A stretch of 36,018 bases of DNA, taken from contig JAAYCB010000064.1 of assembly GCA_012744395.1 (NCBI GenBank), positions 1-36,018 on the forward strand, in the 5' to 3' direction. The stretch comes from Pirellulaceae bacterium. Lineage in GTDB: Bacteria; Planctomycetota; Planctomycetia; Pirellulales; Thermoguttaceae. The notes under the pieces were generated by a model. That model was given only the letters and a program-made list of their open reading frames with translations, made no database searches and was not told the DNA's origin. How positions within the stretch are numbered: position 1 is the stretch's first letter; every line of letters starts with the position of its first letter. This document shows, piece after piece, positions 25,338 through 32,911 of this stretch. Position numbers and translations under genes: made by a program.

Positions 25338-26453
25338 CTAAAGGGTTTGGGCGAGAATCTCGGCGACATCGAGGACTTCGAGCGAGGCCTGCTCCACCTC
25401 GGCCAGCGCGGTCTTGGTCGCCGGACACGTGGTTGCCAGGACCGCGGCGCCGGTCTTGGCGGCCTCCTCCAAGACCCGCGCGGCCACCTGACGGCTCAAC
25501 TCCGGCTGAAGGAGCTGGAAGACTCCGCCCGGCTCGCCGGCGGAATAGGCCAGCTCGCGCGTCCAGGTCATCTCGCGCAAGTCCAACCCGGCCAACTTCC
25601 CCAGCACGCGCCGCGGCGGGTCGAAGATGCCGTGCGTGCGGCCGAGATACGTGCCGTCGAGGAGGGTCGCGCTGGTCGCCGCGGACAAAAGCGGGGCAAG
25701 CCGCCCCTCCGCCAGAAGCCGGTCCAGATATTGCGCCGCATGGAGGACTTCGATCCCGCCGAGGTCCAGCCCCATCGCCGGATAGTCCCGCGTGAACGCG
25801 TCGAACGAGCTCGGGCAGCCGGTGACCAGCGTGCGGCACCGCGTAGCGCGGATCTGCCCGGCCAGGTCCTCGGCCATCGCCCGGGCTTCCGCGGGGTAGC
25901 CCAGAAGCGACAGCGGCTTGCCGGTCGAACGCTCGCCGGCAAGCAGCGTGAAGTCGGCCTCGGCCGCGCGGAAAATCTTCAGCAGCGCTTGGGCGATCCG
26001 CGGCTGGCGATAGGCCGTGTCGCAGCCGGCGTAATAGAGGACCTCTGCCCGCTCGCGGAACACGTTTGGCCCCTCGAGCGCCTGGAATCGCTCGCCGGGC
26101 GGGAGCCCGAACGGGTTGCCGGTCTGGACGAGCCGCTCCTTGATTTGGCGGACCTGCTCGGGCGCCTTGCCTTGGGCCACGATGTCGGCCCGCGCCGCCA
26201 AGACCGCGGCCGGCGGCCGGCAGCCGGCCTTGCACCAGGTTTCGCACAGCCCGCACAGGCAGCAGCGGTAGAGCGTGTCGACCAGGTCCGCGCCGTAATC
26301 GGCGTGGCCCTTGAGAATCTTGAACAGGATCAACCCTTTGCCCCGCGGCGTGTCCGACTCCTTGCCGCTCGCAACCCCCAGGGTGCAGACGTGGCGGCAC
26401 ATGAAGCAGAAACGGCAGGCCTCGATGGTTGCGGCGTGGTCGGTAATCAGCAT
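25338..26453 (-). CDS. GlcF-like Fe-S oxidoreductase subunit (CCG Cys missing)
   Basis: A 371-residue Fe-S protein resembling the glycolate/lactate oxidase iron-sulfur subunit and heterodisulfide reductase D. ATG 26453 is preceded by GGAG. Two ferredoxin-type [4Fe-4S] motifs are intact: C13-x2-C16-x2-C19-x3-C23 (CRFCFMCRHVC) and C64-x2-C67-x2-C70-x3-C74 (CCLCGLCETWC). The C-terminal part keeps the family outline (YYAGCDTAYRQP, TLVTGCPSSFDAF, LATTCPATKTAL). However, both CCG sequences that bind the extra cluster in classical members are absent; GKPLSLLG and GGVFQLLQP stand in their place. The two ferredoxin clusters could still pass electrons from the flavoprotein to a quinone. The gene lies 70 bp after the GlcD-like gene and is its probable partner. 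Confidence 0.83.
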   Translation of the reverse strand: MLITDHAATIEACRFCFMCRHVCTLGVASGKESDTPRGKGLILFKILKGHADYGADLVDTLYRCCLCGLCETWCKAGCRPPAAVLAARADIVAQGKAPEQVRQIKERLVQTGNPFGLPPGERFQALEGPNVFRERAEVLYYAGCDTAYRQPRIAQALLKIFRAAEADFTLLAGERSTGKPLSLLGYPAEARAMAEDLAGQIRATRCRTLVTGCPSSFDAFTRDYPAMGLDLGGIEVLHAAQYLDRLLAEGRLAPLLSAATSATLLDGTYLGRTHGIFDPPRRVLGKLAGLDLREMTWTRELAYSAGEPGGVFQLLQPELSRQVAARVLEEAAKTGAAVLATTCPATKTALAEVEQASLEVLDVAEILAQTL

Positions 26454-26523
26454 CGCTTGATTCTCCGTCGGCCTCTGGCCGGTTGGCGGCCAAGCGCCAC
26501 GGCGGCGGCCGGCAGTCATAAAT

Positions 26524-27969
26524 TCAACGAAACGTCTCAAATCCCATCTTGCCGGGGTTCATGATGTTGCCCGGATCGATCGCCTTCTTGATGTGTTCCA
26601 GGAGCCCGAAGGCCGGGCCATAGAGTTCCCGCATCAGCCGGCCGAGCTTCAGCCCGATGCCGTGGTGCTCGTTGAGCAGGCCGCCCTCGGCGATTGCCGC
26701 CCGCAGGCACGCGTCCCAGATGCGGTTGTAGAGTTGGGCCGCCTCGTGGGCGTCGTCGGGCGCCTGGTCGATGATGAAGCGGGCGTAGAGCATGCAGCCC
26801 CACTCGTACCAGTGGGAGAAATGGCCGATGTAGCGCGCCATCGGGAACTGCTCTTCGATCACCCGTTTCATCGCCCGGTAGACGTTTTCGATATTCGCAA
26901 AGGTGGCCACGGTGTCGAGCGTGCCGAAGGCCTGCGGGAGGTGGAACATGTGGTTGGGGAAGAAGAAGTCGTAGCGGTGGTCCCACCAGTCTTCGCCCAG
27001 CCGGCCGCCGAGGTCTTCATGGGGCAGCGCGCGGCAGATCGCCAGCGCTTTGCGGATCTCCAGATCCACCAGGTCCTCATCGCCGTCGAAGCCGAACACC
27101 AGGTAGGCACCCTCCTTGTCGATGCCCAGCACGCGGCGGATCAGGCGGCGGGTCTCCGCCTCGTCGTACAAGCGGATCACCGACGGCCGCAGGCGGCGGA
27201 CCATAATCTGGCGGCCCGCCTCCAGCCCGGTCTGCAGATCGGGAAACACGAAGGCGTGGAAGCGGCGGACTTCGGGGAGCGGATGGACCTTCAGCGTCGC
27301 CTTGGTGATCACGCCGAACGTCCCCTCGGAGCCGAGGAACAACTGGTTCAGGTCGGGGCCCGAGGCGTGCCGGGGAACCGCCAGCGTGTTGATGATCGTC
27401 CCGTCGGGGAGCACGGCTTCGAGCGACATGATCATGTCCTCGATCTTGCCGTACTTGGTGGACAGCACCCCCGTGCCCCGATGCCCGAGGAACCCTCCCA
27501 GGGTAGCGCAGCTGATCGAGGCCGGCTCGTGCATCGTCGCCAGGCCCTCCCGCTGGAGGGCCCATTCCAGGTGCTGCATGATGATCCCCGTTTCGGCGGT
27601 CGCCGTCAGCGAGGTCTTGTCGATCTCCACGATGCGGTTGAGCTTCTTGGTGTCGAGCAGGATGCCGCCGTGGATCGGCAGCGCGCCGCCCTGCGAGCCG
27701 GAGCCGCCCCCCCAGGTGGTCAGCGGCGCCTTGTGGTTGGCCGCGATCCGGCAGACGCGCGCAACTTCCTCGGCCGAGCGGGGGTGGACGATCAGGTCCG
27801 GCTCGGGCAGCGGGAGGCCGCGATCGAGCCAGAGTTCGGGAATCCAGTAGTAATCGCACGAGTAGGCGATCTTGTCCGACTGGCTTGCCGAGACGTTTTC
27901 CGGCCCCACCACGTCGACCAACTCGCCGTAGAGGAACTCGTTCAAATAACTCTCAGTGGGGACGGGCAT
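26524..27969 (-). CDS. GlcD-like FAD-linked oxidase subunit
   Basis: A 481-residue FAD-dependent 2-hydroxy acid dehydrogenase of the GlcD/D-lactate dehydrogenase family. The PCMH-type FAD domain is visible: PRSAEEVARVCRIAANHKAPLTTWGGGSGSQGG, the ATLGGFLGHRGTGVLSTKYG segment and LFLGSEGTFGVITKATLKVHPLPE. The C-terminus NEHHGIGLKLGRLMRE and IDPGNIMNPGKMG closes the active site (HHG) as in AGPS/GlcD enzymes. Start ATG 27969 (MPVPTESYLNEFLYGEL) overlaps the deacetylase gene by 17 bp, showing tight coupling. With the Fe-S gene it would oxidise a 2-hydroxy acid such as glycolate, lactate or a sugar acid and send electrons to the respiratory chain. The substrate is uncertain. Confidence 0.9.
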   Translation of the reverse strand: MPVPTESYLNEFLYGELVDVVGPENVSASQSDKIAYSCDYYWIPELWLDRGLPLPEPDLIVHPRSAEEVARVCRIAANHKAPLTTWGGGSGSQGGALPIHGGILLDTKKLNRIVEIDKTSLTATAETGIIMQHLEWALQREGLATMHEPASISCATLGGFLGHRGTGVLSTKYGKIEDMIMSLEAVLPDGTIINTLAVPRHASGPDLNQLFLGSEGTFGVITKATLKVHPLPEVRRFHAFVFPDLQTGLEAGRQIMVRRLRPSVIRLYDEAETRRLIRRVLGIDKEGAYLVFGFDGDEDLVDLEIRKALAICRALPHEDLGGRLGEDWWDHRYDFFFPNHMFHLPQAFGTLDTVATFANIENVYRAMKRVIEEQFPMARYIGHFSHWYEWGCMLYARFIIDQAPDDAHEAAQLYNRIWDACLRAAIAEGGLLNEHHGIGLKLGRLMRELYGPAFGLLEHIKKAIDPGNIMNPGKMGFETFR

Positions 27970-28852
27970 CAGTCGCTGCTCCGCAATCAAGGTCCCGCGC
28001 GGCCGCCGGGCTGCCGGGCCGCCGCATCTGTTGATAGAAATCTCCATGGGTCATCAGTTGCAGCCGCTCGGCGGCGTACTGGAGGAATTTTCGCGTCCAG
28101 TCGAGCGGCTCGTCGTAAAGCACGCTCGTCCAGTCGTGCTGGCAATGCGACCAGCAGAGCCCGGCATCGGCCACGCGATCGACCTGCTCCTTCAAGTACG
28201 CATGATAGGCGGCCCAGTTCGCCCAGCCGTGCTCGCGCCGCCACTGGGCGTCGATCCAGCCCTGCATCGGCGTCTCCAGCAACTCGGGGAACCCCTGCCG
28301 GTCGTACCAGAAGGGCTGCACGTCCCAACCCAGCGGGAAGTAGTCGCGGCTGTTGCGGCCGCAGGAACGGACGTACCGCATGCCGTGCCGGGCGATGATT
28401 TCGAGAATCTCGGGCCGGTCGGCCAGCCCGCGGTAATGCGAGTAAGGAGCGGTCACGCCTTGGCAGGAAACACCCAGGCACCGCCGCAACAGCTCGACGG
28501 GCCGGGCGAGCTGCTCCTCGATCCGGTCGAAGGGCAGGCCCGGCAGGTAGACGTTGTCGGGGCTCTCCTCGACGACCGTCTTCAGCGGATAGTGCTCGTG
28601 CGTGTGCTGCGCGATCTCGAACCAGCCGGAGGCCAGGCAGGCCTCCAGTTGCGGGCGGAGCCGCTCGATCTTGCAGCCGACCACGAACAGCGTGGCCGGC
28701 ACGCCCACCTCCTGGTGAATCCGCAGGGCCGCCTCGAGGAACATCTCGGCCGTGTTCTCCGCCAGCGCCTGGCCAACCCACTTCTCGCCGGGCACGCGGC
28801 CCGGAATCCGCTCCACGTCATAACCAATCAACAGCGTGCCGCGCGCCTTCAT
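27953..28852 (-). CDS. NodB-like polysaccharide deacetylase family protein
   Basis: A 299-residue protein with a GGAGGAG ribosome-binding site before ATG 28852 and no signal peptide. NodB-fold motifs are present but modified: LLIGYDVE (motif 1, one Asp), AQHTHEHYPL (motif 2, the HTxxH zinc histidines), GVTAPYSHYRG (motif 3 lacking the usual Arg before Pro), and SHCQHDWTS towards the C-terminus. The fold removes acetyl groups from sugars or hydrolyses C-N bonds. Lack of export and the atypical motifs suggest a small cytosolic substrate, perhaps an N-acetylated sugar derivative. The start overlaps the nagB-like stop by 4 bp and the stop region overlaps the GlcD-like start, so three genes are read as a unit. 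Confidence 0.78.
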   Translation of the reverse strand: MKARGTLLIGYDVERIPGRVPGEKWVGQALAENTAEMFLEAALRIHQEVGVPATLFVVGCKIERLRPQLEACLASGWFEIAQHTHEHYPLKTVVEESPDNVYLPGLPFDRIEEQLARPVELLRRCLGVSCQGVTAPYSHYRGLADRPEILEIIARHGMRYVRSCGRNSRDYFPLGWDVQPFWYDRQGFPELLETPMQGWIDAQWRREHGWANWAAYHAYLKEQVDRVADAGLCWSHCQHDWTSVLYDEPLDWTRKFLQYAAERLQLMTHGDFYQQMRRPGSPAAARDLDCGAATDARPH

Positions 28853-29640
28853 GACGTCTCCTCCAGCGAAATCCGATCGCCCGTGTAGAGAATCGTGCTC
28901 CGCGGATGGGCCAGCAGGTAGCTCGCCGGCAGTTCGGGCGTGGGGCGTCCCCGCAGGATTCGCGCCAGCGGGGTCTGCTGCTCCGGGAAGCACGCCAAGA
29001 GCAGAATCTCGCCCGCCGCGAGGATCGGTTCCATCCCCATCGTGACGGCTCTTTCGGGAACACGCGAGCGATCCCCGCCGGCGGTCAACTCCGCGTTGCT
29101 CTCGATTGTCAGCTCGGTCAGGTCGATGACTCTCGTCGGCAGCGCAGCGAACTCAGCAGCGCTGATCTTTTCCGCGGAGATCGGCTCGTTGAAGGCGATG
29201 TGCCCGTTGAAACCAATCCCCAGCAATTGCAGGTCGAGGCCGCCGAGCGCGCCGATCAGGCGGTCGAAGGCGGCCGGCGCGGCGGGGTCCGGAAAATGGG
29301 CGTTGTCCAGATTGAATCCCAGCCGCGGATCGAGTCGCGAGAAGAGATTCTTCTCCATATACGCCCGGTAGCTCAAGGGGTGGTCGAAGGCGACCGGCTG
29401 CCCCTCCTCGCCGACGTACTCGTCGAGGTTGAACGTGTGCAGTTGCGACAGGTCCGGGCGGCGGCCGTTCAGCAACTCGGCCAGGCACTCGTACAGCCGC
29501 AGCATCGTGTTGCCGGTGGCCAACCCGAGGCACATCGAGCCGCGCTCGCCAAGCTGCCGCTCGATCGCGGCGGCAATCCGCTCCGCGCCGGCGCGGCTCA
29601 TCGCTTCGTAATCGTCGACACAAATCCACTCAATCGCCAT
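28849..29640 (-). CDS. nagB: Glucosamine-6-phosphate deaminase-like protein
   Basis: A 263-residue protein of the NagB/6-phosphogluconolactonase family, close to the usual NagB length of about 266. NagB hydrolytically isomerises glucosamine-6-phosphate to fructose-6-phosphate plus ammonia. Diagnostic segments are GLATGNTMLRLYECL (phosphate binding), HTFNLDEYVG with catalytic D73, LLGIGFNGHIAFNEP with H147 and E152, and RAVTMGMEPILAAGEILLL. N145 replaces the Asp of E. coli-type NagB (NDGH), but NGH occurs in Bacillus NagB, so this is not loss of function. The deacetylase downstream overlaps by 4 bp, hinting at amino-sugar catabolism. The ribosome-binding site is weak. Confidence 0.85.
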   Translation of the reverse strand: MAIEWICVDDYEAMSRAGAERIAAAIERQLGERGSMCLGLATGNTMLRLYECLAELLNGRRPDLSQLHTFNLDEYVGEEGQPVAFDHPLSYRAYMEKNLFSRLDPRLGFNLDNAHFPDPAAPAAFDRLIGALGGLDLQLLGIGFNGHIAFNEPISAEKISAAEFAALPTRVIDLTELTIESNAELTAGGDRSRVPERAVTMGMEPILAAGEILLLACFPEQQTPLARILRGRPTPELPASYLLAHPRSTILYTGDRISLEETS

Positions 29641-29674
29641 TGTTGCAGGGTTTCTACGCAGTCGATGGGAAAGC

Positions 29675-29695
29675 GGTCAGCGGTCAGCTGCCAGC
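29675..29695 (+). repeat. Heptanucleotide array, unit GGTCAGC
   Basis: GGTCAGC occurs twice, followed by TGCCAGC, in the 121-bp spacer between the MFS and nagB-like genes. It is separate in sequence from, but next to, the TTCAGTN array. Confidence 0.75.
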
Positions 29696-29703
29696 AGTCC
29701 GTC

Positions 29704-29724
29704 TTCAGTGTTCAGTTTTCAGTC
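29704..29724 (+). repeat. Heptanucleotide array, unit TTCAGTN
   Basis: TTCAGTG, TTCAGTT and TTCAGTC follow each other without gaps. The palindrome begins 6 bp further on. Confidence 0.75.
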
Positions 29725-29730
29725 CTTCCT

Positions 29731-29756
29731 GGTTCCCAAGCTCCAGCTCGGGAACC
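29731..29756. repeat. 26-bp dispersed palindrome, copy 6
   Basis: The arms are GGTTCCCAAGC and GCTCGGGAACC around a four-base centre (TCCA). It lies just beyond the end of the MFS gene and next to two heptad arrays. Confidence 0.88.
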
Positions 29757-29761
29757 TCCTT

Positions 29762-30952
29762 CTAACCCTTAAACAGCAGCGCGAAGGCCAGCGTGCAGAG
29801 GCTCAAGAGCACGCAGGGGACGAGGAAAATCGGCCGCCAGCGGAACTTGCCGTCGCTGCGGAAGTAGTCCATCACAAAGCCGGTGAACTGCGTTCCCGCG
29901 AACAGGCCCAGCCCCGAGGTGACCGCCACGTAAAGCCCCTGGGCCGAGGCGCGGATGTCTTCCGGCGCGGCGCTGTTGATGTAGATGTAGGCGGCGTCGA
30001 AGAAGAACGCGTAGGCCAGGCCGTGCAGCGCCATCGATCCGACGACCAGGCCGCGCGGCTTCATGCAGGCATAGAGCAGGAACATCACCAGCCAGAAGCC
30101 GGTGCCCAGGGCCATGATCCAGCGATAGCCCAGCGGCGCGAAGATCGGCGGCAGAATCGCCGCCATCGCCACCACCTGCGCGACCTGGGCGATGCTCATC
30201 GCCGCGGGGATCGCCGCGTGCGAGGTGCCGATGTCTTCCAGGAAACGCGAGGTGCCCAGGTAGTAAAACTGCAATTGCGTGGTGACGACGAACGAGATCA
30301 CCATGAAGATCAGGAACGTCGGCTGGTTGAAGAGCGAGAGGGCCTTGATGAACGGCAGGGCGCCGGCGCCGGTGTGGGCGGGCGGCGTGTGCGGCAGCGT
30401 GAAGCAGTAGAGCCCCATCACGAACGAGCAGACCGCCGCCAGTACGAGGCTGTCCGCCCCCTTGACCTGTAGCTTGCCGGAACGCCGCCAGAGCGACAGC
30501 ATCCAGCCGATCAGCACCCAGGAGACGGCCCCCCACATGCGGACCCGGAAATAATTCACTTCCGGATTCGGCATGTGGGCGAAGGTCAGCGAGTTGACCA
30601 TCGCCAGCGTCGGCGCAAAGCACAAGCAGTGGCCGAGCATCAGCAGGAACAACGGCATGAAACGAGTGGCCCGGGCGGCCGCCAGCAGAAACACGCCGCC
30701 CAGCAGGTGCGCTCCGGCCATGTACAACTCCGTCGGGCACCACCGATCGACGATCTGCCCGGCCGCCATCGGCGCCAGGACGCAGGCCAGGGGCAGCGTC
30801 GCATAGACCCAGCCCAACTGCTTCCCGGTCATTTTCAACGGGCCGAGGATGCGGGAGGCCAGAACCGGCGCCCAGGCGCCCCAGACGGTGAACTCGAGGA
30901 ACTTCATGCCGCTCAGGCTGAGATACAGATCCCAGGTCATCTCATCGTTCAT
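29762..30952 (-). CDS. MFS transporter of the nucleoside:H+ symporter type
   Basis: A 396-residue polytopic protein with about 12 membrane helices and a strong GGGAGG ribosome-binding site before ATG 30952. The opening (SLSGMKFLEFTVWGAWAPVLASRILGP) and the interior (GQIVDRWCP after helix 2, NYFRVRMWGAVSWVLIGWML, and SRFLEDIG) resemble the NHS (NupG/XapB) family of proton-coupled nucleoside symporters. In planctomycetes this family is also found beside sugar-catabolic genes, and a sugar or other small polyol is an equally plausible substrate. It sits between two catabolic clusters, 78 bp after the sugar isomerase gene, and probably supplies the substrate of one of them. Confidence 0.85.
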   Translation of the reverse strand: MNDEMTWDLYLSLSGMKFLEFTVWGAWAPVLASRILGPLKMTGKQLGWVYATLPLACVLAPMAAGQIVDRWCPTELYMAGAHLLGGVFLLAAARATRFMPLFLLMLGHCLCFAPTLAMVNSLTFAHMPNPEVNYFRVRMWGAVSWVLIGWMLSLWRRSGKLQVKGADSLVLAAVCSFVMGLYCFTLPHTPPAHTGAGALPFIKALSLFNQPTFLIFMVISFVVTTQLQFYYLGTSRFLEDIGTSHAAIPAAMSIAQVAQVVAMAAILPPIFAPLGYRWIMALGTGFWLVMFLLYACMKPRGLVVGSMALHGLAYAFFFDAAYIYINSAAPEDIRASAQGLYVAVTSGLGLFAGTQFTGFVMDYFRSDGKFRWRPIFLVPCVLLSLCTLAFALLFKG

Positions 30953-31030
30953 GGACGTCCTCCCTTTTTCGTGTCAAAGCCAATCGCCGCCGGGCGCGCC
31001 GCAGGGCGGCCGGCGCGCGGAGTGCGCAAA

Positions 31031-31855
31031 CTAAGGGGCTTGCCAGCCGGCGAGCCGTTCGGCGGCCCGGCCGATGTCGCCCAGCCGGTCGCGACCCGCC
31101 TCGCGCTCGATCGCCAGCGCGCCGGCGAACCCGATCTCCTTCAACGACTCCAGGAACGTTTCGCCGCCCACCTGGCCGTCCCCCCAAGGCACCTCGCGGC
31201 CCCACTCGCCCGGCCGCTCGGCGGCGACCGCGTCCTTGACGTGGATGTGCTTGATCCAGCGCCCCAGCAGCCGCGCGGCGGCGAGCGGATCGCCCTTGCC
31301 GTAGAGGATCATGTTCGCCGGATCGAAGTTGACGCCCAGCGCCGGGTGGTCCAACTCCTCCAGCAGCGCCCGGAGGCACTCGGCCGTCTCCTGGCCGGTC
31401 TCCAGCAGCAGGCCGATGCCCAGCCTGGCGGCCGCGTCCGCCAGCCAGCCGAGCCGGTCGCGGACCTTCTTCTGCTCCTCCGCGTCGCCGCTCTCCAGGA
31501 ACCCGGCGTGCATCGTCAGGTGGCCGACGCCCATCGCGGCCGTGATCTCCGCCGCCCGCTCGACCATCCGGCGGTTCTCCGGCCAGTGCTCATCGGGCAC
31601 GATCCCGCCGGTCGCCCGAATCCTCGCCAGCGACGTGTAGTCTTCCTGGAAGAAACCGATCGTCGTGGCGGTGATCGTCCAGTCCTGCCGGCCGACCGCG
31701 GCCAGGTACTCCTCGCCCTGCTCCCGGAACGCCGGCTTGAGCGCCAGGTTCACATGGTCGATCTTCAACTGCCGCATCGCCGCGGCCACTCCGGGCGGGT
31801 CGCTCTGGAGCGACCAACTGCAAACGCCCACCGGCCAGCCGTTACACTTCATCAT
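31031..31855 (-). CDS. Sugar phosphate isomerase/epimerase-like TIM-barrel protein
   Basis: A 274-residue cytosolic xylose-isomerase-like TIM-barrel protein; AAGGAG lies 6 bases before ATG 31855. Barrel motifs include GVCSWSLQSDP at strand 1, HLTMHAGFL, LLLETGQETAECL, VNFDPANMILYGKGDPL, IKHIHVKDA, VPWGDGQVGGETFLESLKEIGF and LAIEREAG, matching metal-binding Glu (LLLETG), Asp (NFDPAN) and His (KHIHVKD) positions. Such enzymes isomerise, epimerise or dehydrate sugars and inositol derivatives; IolE/IolI-like roles are possible given the IolB gene nearby. It overlaps the preceding dehydrogenase gene by 14 bp. Confidence 0.87.
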   Translation of the reverse strand: MMKCNGWPVGVCSWSLQSDPPGVAAAMRQLKIDHVNLALKPAFREQGEEYLAAVGRQDWTITATTIGFFQEDYTSLARIRATGGIVPDEHWPENRRMVERAAEITAAMGVGHLTMHAGFLESGDAEEQKKVRDRLGWLADAAARLGIGLLLETGQETAECLRALLEELDHPALGVNFDPANMILYGKGDPLAAARLLGRWIKHIHVKDAVAAERPGEWGREVPWGDGQVGGETFLESLKEIGFAGALAIEREAGRDRLGDIGRAAERLAGWQAP

Positions 31856-32891
31856 CGCGCTCCTTGAGAAAAAACTCGTCGAGCCGCACGCTCCGCCCCC
31901 GCCGGGCGGACTCCCGCTCGGCCGCCACGATCCGCAGCGAATTTAGCGCCTCTTCGGCGGTGATCACCGCGGGCAGGTTCTCGCCGCGGACGCGCCGGGC
32001 GAAGTGGGCGATCTCCCGCGAATAACCATCGCCGCCGGCGCAGCGCGGCGCGCGCGCCTCGCCCTCGGCCGTCGCGAGCCGCAGCTTCGGGTCGCGCTGG
32101 TAATCGAAATCGAGCGTCGCCCGCTCCAGCGCGATGTGAAACCGCATCTGGAAGCCGAACGGCGGCATCATCGCCCAGCCCCCCTCGGCGACCACGAGCT
32201 TATCCTCGTATGCGTAGCGGGTGGCGATGTGGACCAGCCCGCCGCCGGGCGCTTCGGCGCCGAAGCTCGACACGCCCTGCGGCATTCCGAACAGGTATTG
32301 AACGAAGTCCGTGTCGTGGATATGCAGGTCCAGCGGCATCCCGCCGCTCCGCGACTCGTCCGTGAACCAACTGCCGGCCTTCCGCGCGGCGGTCGCCGCG
32401 AGGCGCTGAAACGTGGCCGCGATCACCCGTCCGTACGTCCCCCGCTCGATCGTCTCCTTGGCCCAGGCATACTCGGGCCAGAACCGCGTGCAGTGGCCGA
32501 TCTGGAGCAGCTTGCCGGCTCGCCCGGCGGCCTCGATCATCCGCCGCCCGTCGGCGGGATTCAAGGCCATCGGCTTTTCACAGAGGACATGCAGGCCCGC
32601 GGCCAGGGCGGCGATCGAGCACTCGGCATGCAGGTGCGTGGGCACCGTGATCGAGACCGCGTCGAGCGTTTCGCGGGCGAGCATCTCGCCGAGGTCGGCG
32701 TGGATCGCCGCGTCGCCCAGATCGACTTCGCCCTCGGCGCCGGCGATGTTGCCGCGGGCTGCTCCCGCCTCGCCCAGCGCGCCCGGGTCGGCGTCGCAGA
32801 CGGCCGCAACCTCCACGCCCTCCAGCGCCTTGAAGCAGCGGTAGTGCATGCGCCCCATGAATCCGAACCCGGCGATTCCAACTCTCAGCAC
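31842..32891 (-). CDS. Gfo/Idh/MocA family dehydrogenase (cytosolic)
   Basis: A 349-residue oxidoreductase. I chose GTG 32891: AAGGAGG lies about ten bases upstream, and the Rossmann motif GIAGFGFMGRMHYRCF follows at once. The frame is open back to 33638, but that part is a shadow of the kinase gene. Signature CEKPMALNPADGRRM, catalytic-site motif LDLHIHDTDFVQYLFG and the following beta-sheet domain are typical. No signal peptide, in contrast with the exported homologue at 11611. It oxidises or reduces a sugar, inositol or sugar acid; inositol 2-dehydrogenase (IolG) is in this family, and IolB two genes upstream makes that attractive but unproven. The kinase gene ends 20 bp upstream. Confidence 0.9.
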   Translation of the reverse strand: MLRVGIAGFGFMGRMHYRCFKALEGVEVAAVCDADPGALGEAGAARGNIAGAEGEVDLGDAAIHADLGEMLARETLDAVSITVPTHLHAECSIAALAAGLHVLCEKPMALNPADGRRMIEAAGRAGKLLQIGHCTRFWPEYAWAKETIERGTYGRVIAATFQRLAATAARKAGSWFTDESRSGGMPLDLHIHDTDFVQYLFGMPQGVSSFGAEAPGGGLVHIATRYAYEDKLVVAEGGWAMMPPFGFQMRFHIALERATLDFDYQRDPKLRLATAEGEARAPRCAGGDGYSREIAHFARRVRGENLPAVITAEEALNSLRIVAAERESARRGRSVRLDEFFLKERDDEV

Positions 32892-32911
32892 GGCGGCACG
32901 CCTCCTTCTGT

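Noticed and set aside
24445..26493. Single 682-codon minus-strand frame as one large protein
   Set aside because: The upstream two-thirds is an alternative frame of the Fe-S gene. A plausible independent protein begins at ATG 25242 with changed composition.
29196..29213. Inactivating Asp-to-Asn change in the nagB-like active site (NGH for DGH)
   Set aside because: NGH occurs in Bacillus-type NagB proteins as far as I recall, so it is a normal family variant.
29675..29756. CRISPR-like array
   Set aside because: Units are 7 bp and contiguous, or single palindromes; there are no spacers of regular length and no cas genes.
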